Shown: positions 18,656-28,300 of the stretch, piece by piece | Position numbering within the stretch: the first letter of the stretch is position 1 | How the letters are laid out: each line of letters begins with the position of its first letter | NCBI RefSeq assembly: GCF_910578445.1 | Contig: NZ_CAJTQC010000007.1 | Location: forward strand, 1-64,000 | Direction: 5' to 3' | Length of the DNA: 64,000 bases | Source: an uncultured Duncaniella sp. | GTDB lineage: Bacteria > Bacteroidota > Bacteroidia > Bacteroidales > Muribaculaceae | Position numbers and translations under genes: made by a program | The notes under the pieces: generated by a model | Databases searched by the model: none | Told to the model about the DNA's origin: nothing | The model's input: the letters and a program-made list of their open reading frames with translations, nothing else

Positions 18656-18838
18656 ATCCAAGAAAATCGCATCTTATGTTGTAAAACACATGTTTTGGAC
18701 GCATAAAAACGAAAATTAATTACTATTTTGCGGTCGATTTCAAAAAACTCTCACAAAGAGCCTTCGAAATCCGACAAAAAAATCTCTCCTCGCAACATTA
18801 AACCATTCTTCTTACCTAAAAACTAAACCGAAACTAAT

Positions 18839-20998
18839 ATGAAGGTCTACCAAACTAACGAGATTAAAAACATCGCCTTGCTCGGTAGCAAAGGCTCTGG
18901 TAAAACCACACTTGCTGAAGCTATGCTTTACGAGTGTGGAGTTATAAAACGTCGCGGTACGATCGAAGCAAAAAACACCGTGAGCGATTCATTTCCCGTC
19001 GAGAAAGAATATGGCTACAGTGTATTCTCGACGGTTTTCTATGCAGAATTTCTCAATAAAAAACTTAACGTGATTGATTGTCCGGGAGCTGACGACTTCG
19101 TAGGCAATGCAATTACCGCACTGAATGTGACTGACACCGGTGTGATACTTATCAATTCACAATACGGTGTTGAAGTCGGCACTCAGAATATATTCCGCAC
19201 CACCCAGTCGCTCAAGAAACCTGTGATTTTTGCCCTTAACCAGCTCGACGGAGAAAAAGCCGACTATGAGAACGTCATGGAACAGATGCGCGAGCATTTC
19301 GGAAAGAAAATCGTAGCGATTCAATATCCAATCCAATGCGGCTCCGGATTCAACGCCATGATTGACGTGCTTCTCATGAAGAAATATTCATGGGGCCCAG
19401 AAGGCGGAACTCCGACTATCGAAGATATTCCTGAAGAAGAACAAGAAAAAGCACATGAACTGCATCAGGCTCTCGTCGAGGCCGCTGCCGAAAACGACGA
19501 GACTCTCATGGAGAAATTCTTTGAACAAGGACACCTGAGTGAAGACGAAATGCGCGAAGGCATACGCAAAGGTCTGGTAGACCGCTCGATATATCCTGTC
19601 TTCTGCGTGAGCGCAGCCAAAGACATGGGCGTGCGCCGCATGATGGAATTCCTCGGAAACGTCGTCCCGTTTGTTGAAGAAATGCCCGCACCTGAAACTA
19701 CCGAAGGTGTCAAGGTCAGCCCCGACAGCAACGGACCATTGTCGCTCTATTTCTTCAAGACAACCGTCGAACCGCATATCGGTGAAGTCAGCTATTTCAA
19801 GGTTATGTCGGGAACACTCACTCCCGGTGTCGACCTCGAAAATGTGACACGCGGATCTCGCGAACGCATCGCCCAGCTCTACTGCGTCTGCGGAAACATC
19901 AAGACTCAGATTGATAAACTTTGCGCCGGAGATATCGGTGCGACCGTGAAACTGAAAGATGTCCGCACAGGCAACACCCTTGATGCCAAAGACTGCGACT
20001 ACCGTTTTGACTTCATCCGTTTCCCCGAGCCCAAATATCGCCGTGCAATCCGTCCGGTGACCGAAAGCGACGCCGAAAAACTCATGGGCATACTCACCCG
20101 CATGCACGAGGAAGATCCGACTTGGGTCATCGAACAGTCCAAAGAGCTGAAACAGACCATACTTTCCGGTCAGGGAGAATTCCATCTGCGCACACTGAAA
20201 TGGCGTGTCGAAAACAACGACAAGCTACCCATCATATTCGATGAACCGCGCATCCCCTATCGCGAGACAATCACCAAGGCCGCACGCGCCGACTACCGTC
20301 ACAAGAAACAGTCGGGCGGTGCAGGACAGTTTGGAGAGGTACACCTCATAATCGAACCCTACACCGAAGGCATGCCTGCCCCCGACACTTATAAGTTCGG
20401 CAATCAGGAATACAAGATGAGCGTGCGCGACACTCAGGAGATACCTTTGGCATGGGGAGGAAAACTCGTTGTGCACAACTGTATCGTCGGTGGTGCGATT
20501 GATGCCCGCTTCATCCCCGCAATCGTCAAAGGCCTTATGGACCGCATGGAGCAAGGCCCGCTCACCGGAAGTTACGCACGTGATGTGAGAGTATGTATCT
20601 ACGACGGCAAGATGCACCCGGTTGATTCAAACGAAATCTCATTCCGCCTCGCAGGACGCAATGCTTTCAGCGAAGCTTTCCGCAACGCGAATCCAAAAGT
20701 GCTTGAACCTGTCTATGATGTAGACGTAATGGTTCCCGGCGATGTGATGGGCGATGTTATGAGCGACCTTCAGGGACGCCGTGCGATAATCATGGGCATG
20801 TCAAGCGACAATGGCTTCGAGAAAATCTCAGCCCGCGTTCCGCTAAAGGAAATGTCGTCATATTCAACAGCGCTCTCATCAATTACAGGTGGCCGCTCAG
20901 CATTCACAATGAAATTTGCTTCTTACGAACTCGTTCCGTCCGACGTGCAGGAGAAACTGCTCAAAGAATATGCAGAAAAAGCACAAGCTGACGAATAA
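18839..20998 (+). CDS. fusA2: EF-G2-type translation elongation factor G paralog
   Basis: The protein has the EF-G five-domain layout and a usual 719-residue length, with G1 GSKGSGKT (16-23) intact. However, switch II reads DCPGADDF (80-87) where canonical EF-G has DTPGHVDF, so the catalytic histidine is alanine (A84). G4 is NQLD (134-137) instead of NKxD. Domain IV has the conserved glycine motif QSGGAGQFGEV. In Bacteroides thetaiotaomicron the EF-G2 paralog supports translocation without GTP hydrolysis, is induced in carbon limitation by the regulator Cur, and is needed for gut colonization. That role is transferred here by similarity. It is monocistronic, with a terminator at 21045-21087. 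Confidence 0.9.
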   Translation: MKVYQTNEIKNIALLGSKGSGKTTLAEAMLYECGVIKRRGTIEAKNTVSDSFPVEKEYGYSVFSTVFYAEFLNKKLNVIDCPGADDFVGNAITALNVTDTGVILINSQYGVEVGTQNIFRTTQSLKKPVIFALNQLDGEKADYENVMEQMREHFGKKIVAIQYPIQCGSGFNAMIDVLLMKKYSWGPEGGTPTIEDIPEEEQEKAHELHQALVEAAAENDETLMEKFFEQGHLSEDEMREGIRKGLVDRSIYPVFCVSAAKDMGVRRMMEFLGNVVPFVEEMPAPETTEGVKVSPDSNGPLSLYFFKTTVEPHIGEVSYFKVMSGTLTPGVDLENVTRGSRERIAQLYCVCGNIKTQIDKLCAGDIGATVKLKDVRTGNTLDAKDCDYRFDFIRFPEPKYRRAIRPVTESDAEKLMGILTRMHEEDPTWVIEQSKELKQTILSGQGEFHLRTLKWRVENNDKLPIIFDEPRIPYRETITKAARADYRHKKQSGGAGQFGEVHLIIEPYTEGMPAPDTYKFGNQEYKMSVRDTQEIPLAWGGKLVVHNCIVGGAIDARFIPAIVKGLMDRMEQGPLTGSYARDVRVCIYDGKMHPVDSNEISFRLAGRNAFSEAFRNANPKVLEPVYDVDVMVPGDVMGDVMSDLQGRRAIIMGMSSDNGFEKISARVPLKEMSSYSTALSSITGGRSAFTMKFASYELVPSDVQEKLLKEYAEKAQADE

Positions 20999-21044
20999 TC
21001 TTAACAAACAACAATACAACTCACAATTCTAACCAAACACATTG

Positions 21045-21087
21045 ATGAGTGTCACCGAAGCGAATTCGGCGACACTCATTGTTTTTT
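21045..21087 (+). terminator. Terminator of the EF-G2 gene
   Basis: A 15-bp stem with one mismatch (ATGAGTGTCACCGAA at 21045-21059 with 21065-21079) has a 5-nt loop and is followed by TGTTTTTT. Confidence 0.85.
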
Positions 21088-21184
21088 AACGGAATTTCAA
21101 TTCTTAATTACCGATTCATTAGCTTCACGCTCTCCGGGTCATCCTTACCAAGCACATATTTTTGCTCTAAAAATTATATGCTAT

Positions 21185-21233
21185 AACAATAATAAGTCTC
21201 AGCATTGATTGTATGCTGAGACTTATTATTGTT
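21185..21233 (-). terminator. Terminator of the SusCD-1 operon
   Basis: A perfect 21-bp inverted repeat (21185-21205 and 21213-21233) has a 7-nt loop. On the - strand the stem ends in TTATTATTGTTATAG, a T-rich tail. It lies 48 bp after the last operon gene. Confidence 0.75.
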
Positions 21234-21280
21234 AACGTCAACCGGTTATATCCGGCTTCCGGAATAGAACTGATAATTTT

Positions 21281-21979
21281 TCAGTTTATGGTTCCGTTGG
21301 TTTTTAATGTAGTGATGACAATCACACCGTTTGCTCCTTTCATTCCATAGGCCGAGCCATCCTTGAGCACCTCGATTCTGACAATGTCATTGACCGATAC
21401 ACCGGCGTCAACATCACTGCTGCTTTCATACTGAGCTCCGTCGACGATAAACAGTGGTTCGGAATCAAGCGACAACGAATTTCCTCCTCTTATCGAAATC
21501 ATCTGGCCATTGTCACCATATGTCACATTGACACCGGCAATCGCACCTCTGAGAAGTTCGTAGATTGAAGTCGCTGACGAACGCACGATCTGCTCACGGA
21601 CAAGGACATTCGAATTGTAGTTCGATTTCGCGACCTTGACATAGTCACGCTTATCCTGCGTGACGCCATTGTCGAGAATATAGTATTTCTTATCGAGTGT
21701 AACCGTTACATTCGTCATGTCCTTCACCGGAAACACAGCATCGAGCTTGTCGGAAACAGCGATGACTATCGTATCGGCCGGTGTTATCCCTGCAATCTGA
21801 AACTGTCCTTTGGAGTCGGTCATCACCCCGTCCATGGTGTTTTTCCTCCAGAGTTTCACTTCCTTTCGCGGTTTGTGCTTGGAATTGAGCACTACCCCCT
21901 TCAGGTCGCCTCCGAACGAAGGAAAAAACACCGATGACAGGAGCAATAGACCGGTTAGACGGTTAAGGTTCAGTCTCAT
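21281..21979 (-). CDS. Carboxypeptidase-regulatory-like plus TonB plug protein without beta-barrel
   Basis: This 232-residue protein has a signal peptide (about 1-23), a carboxypeptidase-D-like beta domain (about 25-97) as in SusC N-termini, and a TonB receptor plug domain (about 135-225; ISIRGGNS, LFIVDGAQY, IVRIEVLKDGSAYGMKG). It stops exactly where the outer-membrane barrel would begin, so it cannot be a transporter. Its ATG overlaps the stop of the upstream lipoprotein gene (ATGA), so it is translationally coupled and not an accidental fragment. The role is unknown; a periplasmic or surface binding module, or a partner of SusC or TonB, are possibilities. Confidence 0.82.
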   Translation of the reverse strand: MRLNLNRLTGLLLLSSVFFPSFGGDLKGVVLNSKHKPRKEVKLWRKNTMDGVMTDSKGQFQIAGITPADTIVIAVSDKLDAVFPVKDMTNVTVTLDKKYYILDNGVTQDKRDYVKVAKSNYNSNVLVREQIVRSSATSIYELLRGAIAGVNVTYGDNGQMISIRGGNSLSLDSEPLFIVDGAQYESSSDVDAGVSVNDIVRIEVLKDGSAYGMKGANGVIVITTLKTNGTIN

Positions 21980-23073
21980 TTCAGCATTTCAGTGTTTGAA
22001 CCGTAGGCATCGTCCATGTACATAACGGGAATGTTACGTCCGCCATTTCCGTTGATGTAGTAGATTTCCCAGTTATCGACGAACATGTTTCCAACGCACT
22101 GGTTAAGATTTCTGGCATTTGCCACAAGGCTGCTTGTGAGTGTCTCCACACCATCGATATAGGCATGGAATATGAAGTTCTCATCAACACCCATGCTGAC
22201 ATTCTTATATTCGCCTGCGACGAATTTATTGAACGTGTCAAGCTTGTGACGCTCATTATAGTAATATTGTTTGCCATCTGCACCTCTATACTGGACAGTG
22301 AGCAGCACATTGAAATCGGGTGTACCCTCTACTGATGTCCCCACTTCCTCAGGAACTGCGGGATAGCCGTCAATCACATCTGATGGATACCAGCGCATGT
22401 AGATTTGACTGATGTATGCACCGTTGTTTTCAGCATCCGAACGCATGTTCCAGCGATATTCAAGCATGGCATAATCTTCCTTGCTTCCGCACTTAACCAT
22501 CTGTGTGTTGGGGACATTGCTGTCAAAACCGATCTTAAGACGGGTGCTGAACGGAATGTGAAGGGTATTGTCGCCAAACACGCGACGCACATAGCGTCTT
22601 ACCTCTGAAGCCGAGTTGACCTGCACCTGAAGATACTGATTGCCGTTTGACTCCTTCTTGAGTGCATTCTTGTTGCCGCTCTGGAGTGTGAATGAATGAG
22701 CCGCCTTCTCGAACTTGTCGAAATAGTAGCTTGAGACATACATCTTGTGCTGGCGGGTCTCGGACTTGCCTCCTACGGTAGCCTTACAGGTAATTGTATA
22801 GATACCCGGAGTGTCGGGAGCTTTCCAAGTCATCTCGTTGAGACCCTGAGGCTGTGTGAGAGTACCACCGTCGCAACTCCACTGATAATCTGTGTGCCAG
22901 AGGTCGCTCGAACGTACACACATCCACACTTTCACTTTCTGATTGCAATAAAACTCATCGCCGTCGGCGCTCAGAGAGTCAATCTCAATGAAATCGTCAT
23001 CACCGCATGAAGCGAGGAATGGCGCGAAGCAGAAAAGCAGGATTAATCTATATAAGTATTTCATAATATTCAT
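21976..23073 (-). CDS. PUL surface lipoprotein, probable glycan-binding protein with PKD-like domain
   Basis: The N-terminus is a lipoprotein signal with the lipid cysteine at C23 (FLASCGDDDF), the charged residues after it favouring surface export in Bacteroidetes. A PKD/Ig-like domain occupies about 30-115 (YQWSCDGGTL, PGIYTITCKATVGG). The remaining 250 residues look like a beta-sandwich of the lectin/laminin-G kind (RLKIGFDSN, DNWEIYYINGNG), with no catalytic motif seen. Its position after SusC, SusD and a fasciclin lipoprotein fits a surface glycan-binding protein. An alternative ATG three codons on is possible. Ligand is unknown. Confidence 0.7.
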   Translation of the reverse strand: MNIMKYLYRLILLFCFAPFLASCGDDDFIEIDSLSADGDEFYCNQKVKVWMCVRSSDLWHTDYQWSCDGGTLTQPQGLNEMTWKAPDTPGIYTITCKATVGGKSETRQHKMYVSSYYFDKFEKAAHSFTLQSGNKNALKKESNGNQYLQVQVNSASEVRRYVRRVFGDNTLHIPFSTRLKIGFDSNVPNTQMVKCGSKEDYAMLEYRWNMRSDAENNGAYISQIYMRWYPSDVIDGYPAVPEEVGTSVEGTPDFNVLLTVQYRGADGKQYYYNERHKLDTFNKFVAGEYKNVSMGVDENFIFHAYIDGVETLTSSLVANARNLNQCVGNMFVDNWEIYYINGNGGRNIPVMYMDDAYGSNTEMLK

Positions 23074-23088
23074 TTCTTTTCGTAGGTG

Positions 23089-23775
23089 TTACTTAATGTT
23101 GAGCTGCTCACGAGTCGGTCTGTCCATCCAGCTTGCTATCACGTGGATATAAGATCCGTCGGATGAAAAGAGATTCGATGTACGAGGCTTGATTTCCGAT
23201 TTGTAGTGACCGTCAAAATTATTGAACGTGATGTTCGGATTACGGTCCTTGATAATATACATATTGATCATCGCAGTGTCAGCCGAAGCACATGTATTAT
23301 ACCATGTCGGTTCTGCCGGAAGATTCGTATGGGTATAAAGACCTTTCACAATGTGGTAGAGAAGAAACTCTTTAACCTGCTCCTTGGGATAGACGGTCAT
23401 GGAGTTTGGAGCATATGAAACCTCTTCGCCGAGTTCTTCATCAAAATAGCTGAGCTGATGAAGCTGGAAATAACTCTTGTCGGCCTCAGTCTCTGAATTG
23501 AACGCCGGATTGGTCGGGAGAAGATAGGTGCAGCCCGACTGCTTGAATTCTTCCTCAAGACCGACGTACTCGACAGCTTCCTCCAGAAGCGAGAAGAGAT
23601 CGGGACGCGACTTTATGAAATCCCATGTCGACATATTCACCTTATTGCTCGGGATACCTTCGTCGTAGTCAAAATCGTAGGGCTTCTGATAATCGAGGCC
23701 GAAAAGCTCGCAGCTTGACACCAGCAGGGCAATGCCAACTGACCACAGAGCCGATTTAATTGTCTGATATTTCAT
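23089..23775 (-). CDS. Fasciclin-domain lipoprotein
   Basis: The signal peptide ends in a lipobox with C22 (LLVSSCELFG). The rest is one fasciclin (FAS1) domain: FIKSRPDLFSLLEEAVEYVGLEEEF, then the H1-like TYLLPTNPAF and a second conserved block FLLYHIVKGLYT, ending with IHVIASWMDRP. FAS1 domains bind proteins, lipids or glycans and are often found as the third gene after SusC-SusD in Bacteroidetes loci, where they may act as accessory binding proteins. It lies 31 bp after SusD and 16 bp before the PKD lipoprotein, so it belongs to the same operon. Ligand is unknown. Confidence 0.78.
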   Translation of the reverse strand: MKYQTIKSALWSVGIALLVSSCELFGLDYQKPYDFDYDEGIPSNKVNMSTWDFIKSRPDLFSLLEEAVEYVGLEEEFKQSGCTYLLPTNPAFNSETEADKSYFQLHQLSYFDEELGEEVSYAPNSMTVYPKEQVKEFLLYHIVKGLYTHTNLPAEPTWYNTCASADTAMINMYIIKDRNPNITFNNFDGHYKSEIKPRTSNLFSSDGSYIHVIASWMDRPTREQLNIK

Positions 23776-23805
23776 GTTAATGACAGTTCTTTAAGGTTAA
23801 CTTTT

Positions 23806-25374
23806 TTATCTTTCGGTATAAGGATAGTTCTGGTCACCCTTGAGGGCGGAATTAGATTCGAATTCGCGGTAGTAGACGGGCCAGTATTTGCGACCTTCGT
23901 CACCAAAGCCTGTTACAGTGACACCGGCTAATGACTGACGCTCGGAGAACACCGGGTCCATCACTTCAATCAGTCGGTCGGTACGCATAAGGTCAAACCA
24001 ACGCTGTCCCTCACCGAAGAATTCAAGCTGACGTTCGAGGAGAATGAGCGACTCTACGGCATCCTTGTCGTTGACATCGACTTCAGTCTTCGCGTCGCGG
24101 AAGTAGCCCGAACGGTTACGGATCTGATTGATGATTTCGAGAGCCTCGTCACCACGGCCAAGCTTGTTGAGAGCCTCGGCGCGGAGCATAAGCGGATTGG
24201 CCACTCGCATTATCACGAGTTTGTGCTGGCTGTCAATTGTATTGAGCACTCCGTAATACGACTTGTAGATCTGATTGGCGGCATCATATTCGCGGGCAGG
24301 ATCAATCTCGCTATATTTGATACATTTCTGGATGCCCTCAGCTGTGTAAGTCGCGTAAGTAATCGGAAGACGCTGGTTGTTGTAGAAGAGTCTCACAGTG
24401 TCCACTGTGTTCCAGAAACGGCTGTCAGCGCCATAGACATTCGGATCGTCCTCGGCCTTGTCCTCATCCATTCGCAGACGGTTGACGAATTCTTGGAAAA
24501 TAGGTTCACTCATCTGCCACGGATTATTGGTGTTAGTCGCTCCGAGCTGACCGGGCCAGCCACTGTTGACTCCGTTGGCCGAAAAATCCCAGTTCATGGC
24601 GAAAATCACCTCAGGTGAAGAGTCAGGACTTTCAAACATCTTTTTCCATGCCTGCTCGCCGTCGACAAGATAATTGTTTGAATTGCCTACAAAATATTCC
24701 GAAGCTGTCAATGCGTCCTCATAGCGGTGATACCACATGTCGACTTCGACCTTAAGCTCATACATCGCAGCAAGACCAAGATAAAACTTGCTCGAAGTAT
24801 TCGTAATAGAGAAATACTCGATAGCTTTCTGGATGTCGCTGTAGATAAGGTCGCGCACATCTTCGAGAGAGCTGCGGGGAACGTTGACAGACGACATTTC
24901 GCCATCCCACTCAGTGGTAACAATCGGCATCTTGCCCCATGTACGCGTGCCCCAGAAATACATAAGTGCGCGCATGCCGTAGCACTGTCCCATATAGGGA
25001 GCAATTTCTGATTCAAGCACATTGGGAATTGTGGGATATTTCTCAATACCCACATTGGCGCGGGTGATTGCCTGATAGAAGGCTTGCCAGCTCGATTCGG
25101 CACGCTGAGGAGTGATCGAGTTCATCAGAATCCAGTCCTGTGCATAGCCGGTGGTCTGCACATTGTCAGAGCGCACATCGCCATAGAGCACCTGCTTCTG
25201 TGACAGGGCGCTCTGGAATGCCACGTAGATACCCGCGTTCCAGTTGGCCATTTCGCTCTTGTCCTTGAAGAATGTTCCGGGTGCGAGCTCCGAGAGCGGC
25301 TGCTTGTCGAGCATATCTGCGCAGCTTGAAAGCACCAGACCTAAAAGTAGTAATATGATATTTCTATTTTTCAT
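23806..25374 (-). CDS. SusD-like starch-binding-type outer membrane lipoprotein (pair 1)
   Basis: SusD proteins are surface lids that capture glycans for their SusC transporter. The lipobox is LVLSSC with C18, followed by the family start ADMLDKQPLSELAPGTFF. The TPR-rich helical body includes MRALMYFWGTRTWG and LMLRAEALNKLG, and the C-terminal region contains LLERQLEFFGEGQRWFDLMRTDRL, typical of RagB/SusD. The 522-residue length is standard. It lies 12 bp after its SusC partner. The bound glycan cannot be inferred from the sequence. Confidence 0.94.
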   Translation of the reverse strand: MKNRNIILLLLGLVLSSCADMLDKQPLSELAPGTFFKDKSEMANWNAGIYVAFQSALSQKQVLYGDVRSDNVQTTGYAQDWILMNSITPQRAESSWQAFYQAITRANVGIEKYPTIPNVLESEIAPYMGQCYGMRALMYFWGTRTWGKMPIVTTEWDGEMSSVNVPRSSLEDVRDLIYSDIQKAIEYFSITNTSSKFYLGLAAMYELKVEVDMWYHRYEDALTASEYFVGNSNNYLVDGEQAWKKMFESPDSSPEVIFAMNWDFSANGVNSGWPGQLGATNTNNPWQMSEPIFQEFVNRLRMDEDKAEDDPNVYGADSRFWNTVDTVRLFYNNQRLPITYATYTAEGIQKCIKYSEIDPAREYDAANQIYKSYYGVLNTIDSQHKLVIMRVANPLMLRAEALNKLGRGDEALEIINQIRNRSGYFRDAKTEVDVNDKDAVESLILLERQLEFFGEGQRWFDLMRTDRLIEVMDPVFSERQSLAGVTVTGFGDEGRKYWPVYYREFESNSALKGDQNYPYTER

Positions 25375-25386
25375 GATTTCTATTTT

Positions 25387-28300
25387 TTAAAGTCCCACAT
25401 TGATACCAAATCCGATTTCACGGCTGTGAGGATATTTCGAGCTGTCTTTACCGGGAGTCAGCACACTTCCGCTGACTTCAGGGTCAAAGCCCGTATAGTT
25501 GGTCCATGTCATGAGATTGTTGCCATAGACGTAGGCCTGAACGTTGCGGAAAGGAGTCTTTTCGATAATCTTTTTCTCAAGATTATAGCTGAGACGGAGA
25601 TTCTGCAGACGGATGAATGTCGCATCCTCAAGGAACTGGCTGCTGAGGCTCATCGAGTGGTTGTTGGTTGAGCGTGCACGTGAATTGAGCGCATACCATT
25701 CGGTTATTTCACCGGGATACTTCCAGCCCTGCAGGATGTATTCGGGAGTCTGCTTGTGAGTGTTGCCACCCCATGAAGAATAGTAGCGTTTCAGGTCGTT
25801 CCAAACCTTGCCACCCCAGCTCACGTAGAAGTTGACGCTGAGCGAGAAGTTCTTATACTGGAATGTGTTGTACCATGAACCATACCAGTCGGGAGTAGCC
25901 TTGCCGAGAAGAATCTGGTCGTTGGAGTTGATTTCACCATCATAGTTGCCGTTCTCATCGGGCTTGTTGTACCAGATGACGTCGCCACCGCCGACAACGA
26001 CACCGTTTGTTTTCATGCGTGCCACCTCTCCGTCATATTCCGATCCGTCGGGCATGAGATATTTGAGAAGCGTGGGCTGGCCGTTGAGACCGATAATCAC
26101 GTTGTTGTCCTCGTCGCGCTGGAACACCGGAGTGAGACGTGTAGCGTAGTCGGGAGTGTATGCGTTGCTTGCGTCATATTCATAGACACCGAGGTTTTTG
26201 TATCCATACCACTGGCCTGCGGGCTGACCTACGCCGACCCACCATGCAGTGTCGTGGATATAGTCTTCGCGGGCGAGTTTTGTAATCTTGTTGTTGTTCT
26301 TCCACCAGTTGACTGTGGTCGACCAGTTGAAATCACGGTTACGGACAGGAATAGCTGTCAGTGAAAGCTCTATACCCTTGTTTTCGATTCCGGCAAGATT
26401 GAGGCGGATTGTATTGTAGCCTGTGGTGTAAGGGAGATTCTGGTCAGCGAGGAGGTCAGATGTCTTCTTTATATAATAATCTGCAGTGAACACTCCGCGA
26501 CCACCCCAGAAACTGAGGTCGATACCGAAGTTGGTCTGTTTTGTTTCTTCCCACTTAAGATTCGGATTACCATATTTCGAACCGGGGACGACGCTGCCGA
26601 CACCATTGTAGGTCATGCCTGAGTTAAACATCGTGAGTGATTCATAGCGGCCGATGCGGTCATTACCGGTGACACCGTAGCTCGCACGGAGTTTGGCATC
26701 GGAGAGGACGTCGGACGACCAGCGCATCCATGATTCGTCGGAGAAACGCCATGCTGCCGACACAGAGGGGAAGACACCCCAGCGGTTATTCTTGCCGAAA
26801 CGCGATGAACCGTCGCGACGGACTACGCCGGTGAGTGTGTAGCGACCTTTCCAGCTGTAGACCGCACGGGCGAAGAGACCCATCATAGACTCATCCCAGC
26901 CTGAGGTGTAGACGTTCTGAAGATCATAGACAGTCGCCATGTTCATATAGTGAATCGATTCAGAGAGGAAGTAGCTGCCGCCAATCATGGTCTCATGCTG
27001 GCGTGTGGTCTCGAAACTTGCTCCGGCAACGGCTGTCAGCTGATGGTCCTCGCCAAATGTTTTGTTGAACGTAAGGAAAGCCTCGCCGGCATATTTCCAC
27101 TGCTGCTGATTGCGTTCGCTACCTGTATTCTTACCGTTGTCGCTACCTTCGAGTGTCTTCGATGAGAAAACGACACGTCGGTTTGTGTTATAGTTGGCCG
27201 AGATGTTGGCATCAAGCTTCAGCCAAGGAGTGAAAGTCCATGCAAGCCCCTGATAGAACTGGCCTTCGTAGCGGCTGGTCTCGTCGAGCTTTTCAGTAAG
27301 CTCCGCAATCGGGTTGCGGCGACCGCCTGACGAATAGTAAGGAATGAGTTCACCGTCGGGATACCAGATAATCATGTCCGGGTCACGGCGCATGGCATCC
27401 TGAAATACTGTCTCCTTGATATTGTTGCGCTTATTATAGCCAAGGCGTACACGGGTGATGAACCTGATGTTCTTCCACGGATTGTATTCGACGTTAAGGT
27501 TGGCGGTATAGCGGTCGTTGTATGATGTGCGGATAATACCTTCCTGACCGATATAACCAAGCGAGATGCGATAGAGGAATTCATTGTTGCCACCGCTCAC
27601 CTGAAGTGTAGCCTCGTCGCGGGGAGCTGTGTGGAGCAGAAGATCCTGATAGTAGTAGTTGGTGCTATACTGGAGACCAACGGAGTCAGTGCGTTCTCCA
27701 AACTTCTCAAGAGTCTTCGAGGCATTGTTGAGATCCGAAGCCGACATGCTCAGACGGCTCTCGAAGGCGTTGACCTGCGGAAGCTTGTTGCTCGCTGTAT
27801 AATATGAACGCTGATACTTGGCATCGACACGCGGTTTGCCCTGCTCGCCTGATTTGGTAGTGATGAAAATCACACCGTTGGCAGCACGCGCACCATAGAT
27901 GGCAGCCGAGGCGGCATCGCGCATCACGTCAATACGCTTGATGTCGTTAGGTGAAATATCGTCGATTGTCTCGACAACGACACCGTCGACAACGAACAGC
28001 GGAGTCACACCCTCGTCACTGAATGTCGACGCACCGCGCATCGACACGAAGCTCGAAGCTCCGGGCGCACCTGAGTTACTTATAATCTGCAGACCGGGGG
28101 CAGCACCCTGAAGAGCGTCGAGGACAGACACAGGGCTTTTCTGTTCGATTGTCTTCTCGTCGACCGACGACATCGAGCCTGCAATATGCTTCTTGCTCAT
28201 CGTACCGTAACCGACAACCACAACTTCGTCGAGCACCTCGGTGTCTTCCTGCATGACAAGTTCAAGCGGGCTTCCACTCGCTTTTACATCCAGCGGCTTA

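Noticed and set aside
18723..18730. Promoter of the EF-G2 gene at CTATTTTG
   Set aside because: It does not match TAnnTTTG in register and the TTTG upstream is 25 bp away, outside the usual spacing.
19388..20185. 265-codon - strand open frame inside the EF-G2 gene
   Set aside because: It is a shadow frame of a well-supported gene with no promoter or domain of its own.
21185..21233. Long perfect inverted repeats here and at 9153-9233, 52642-52691 considered as CRISPR or mobile-element ends
   Set aside because: Each occurs once, lies directly after a stop codon, and differs in sequence from the others, which fits transcription terminators.
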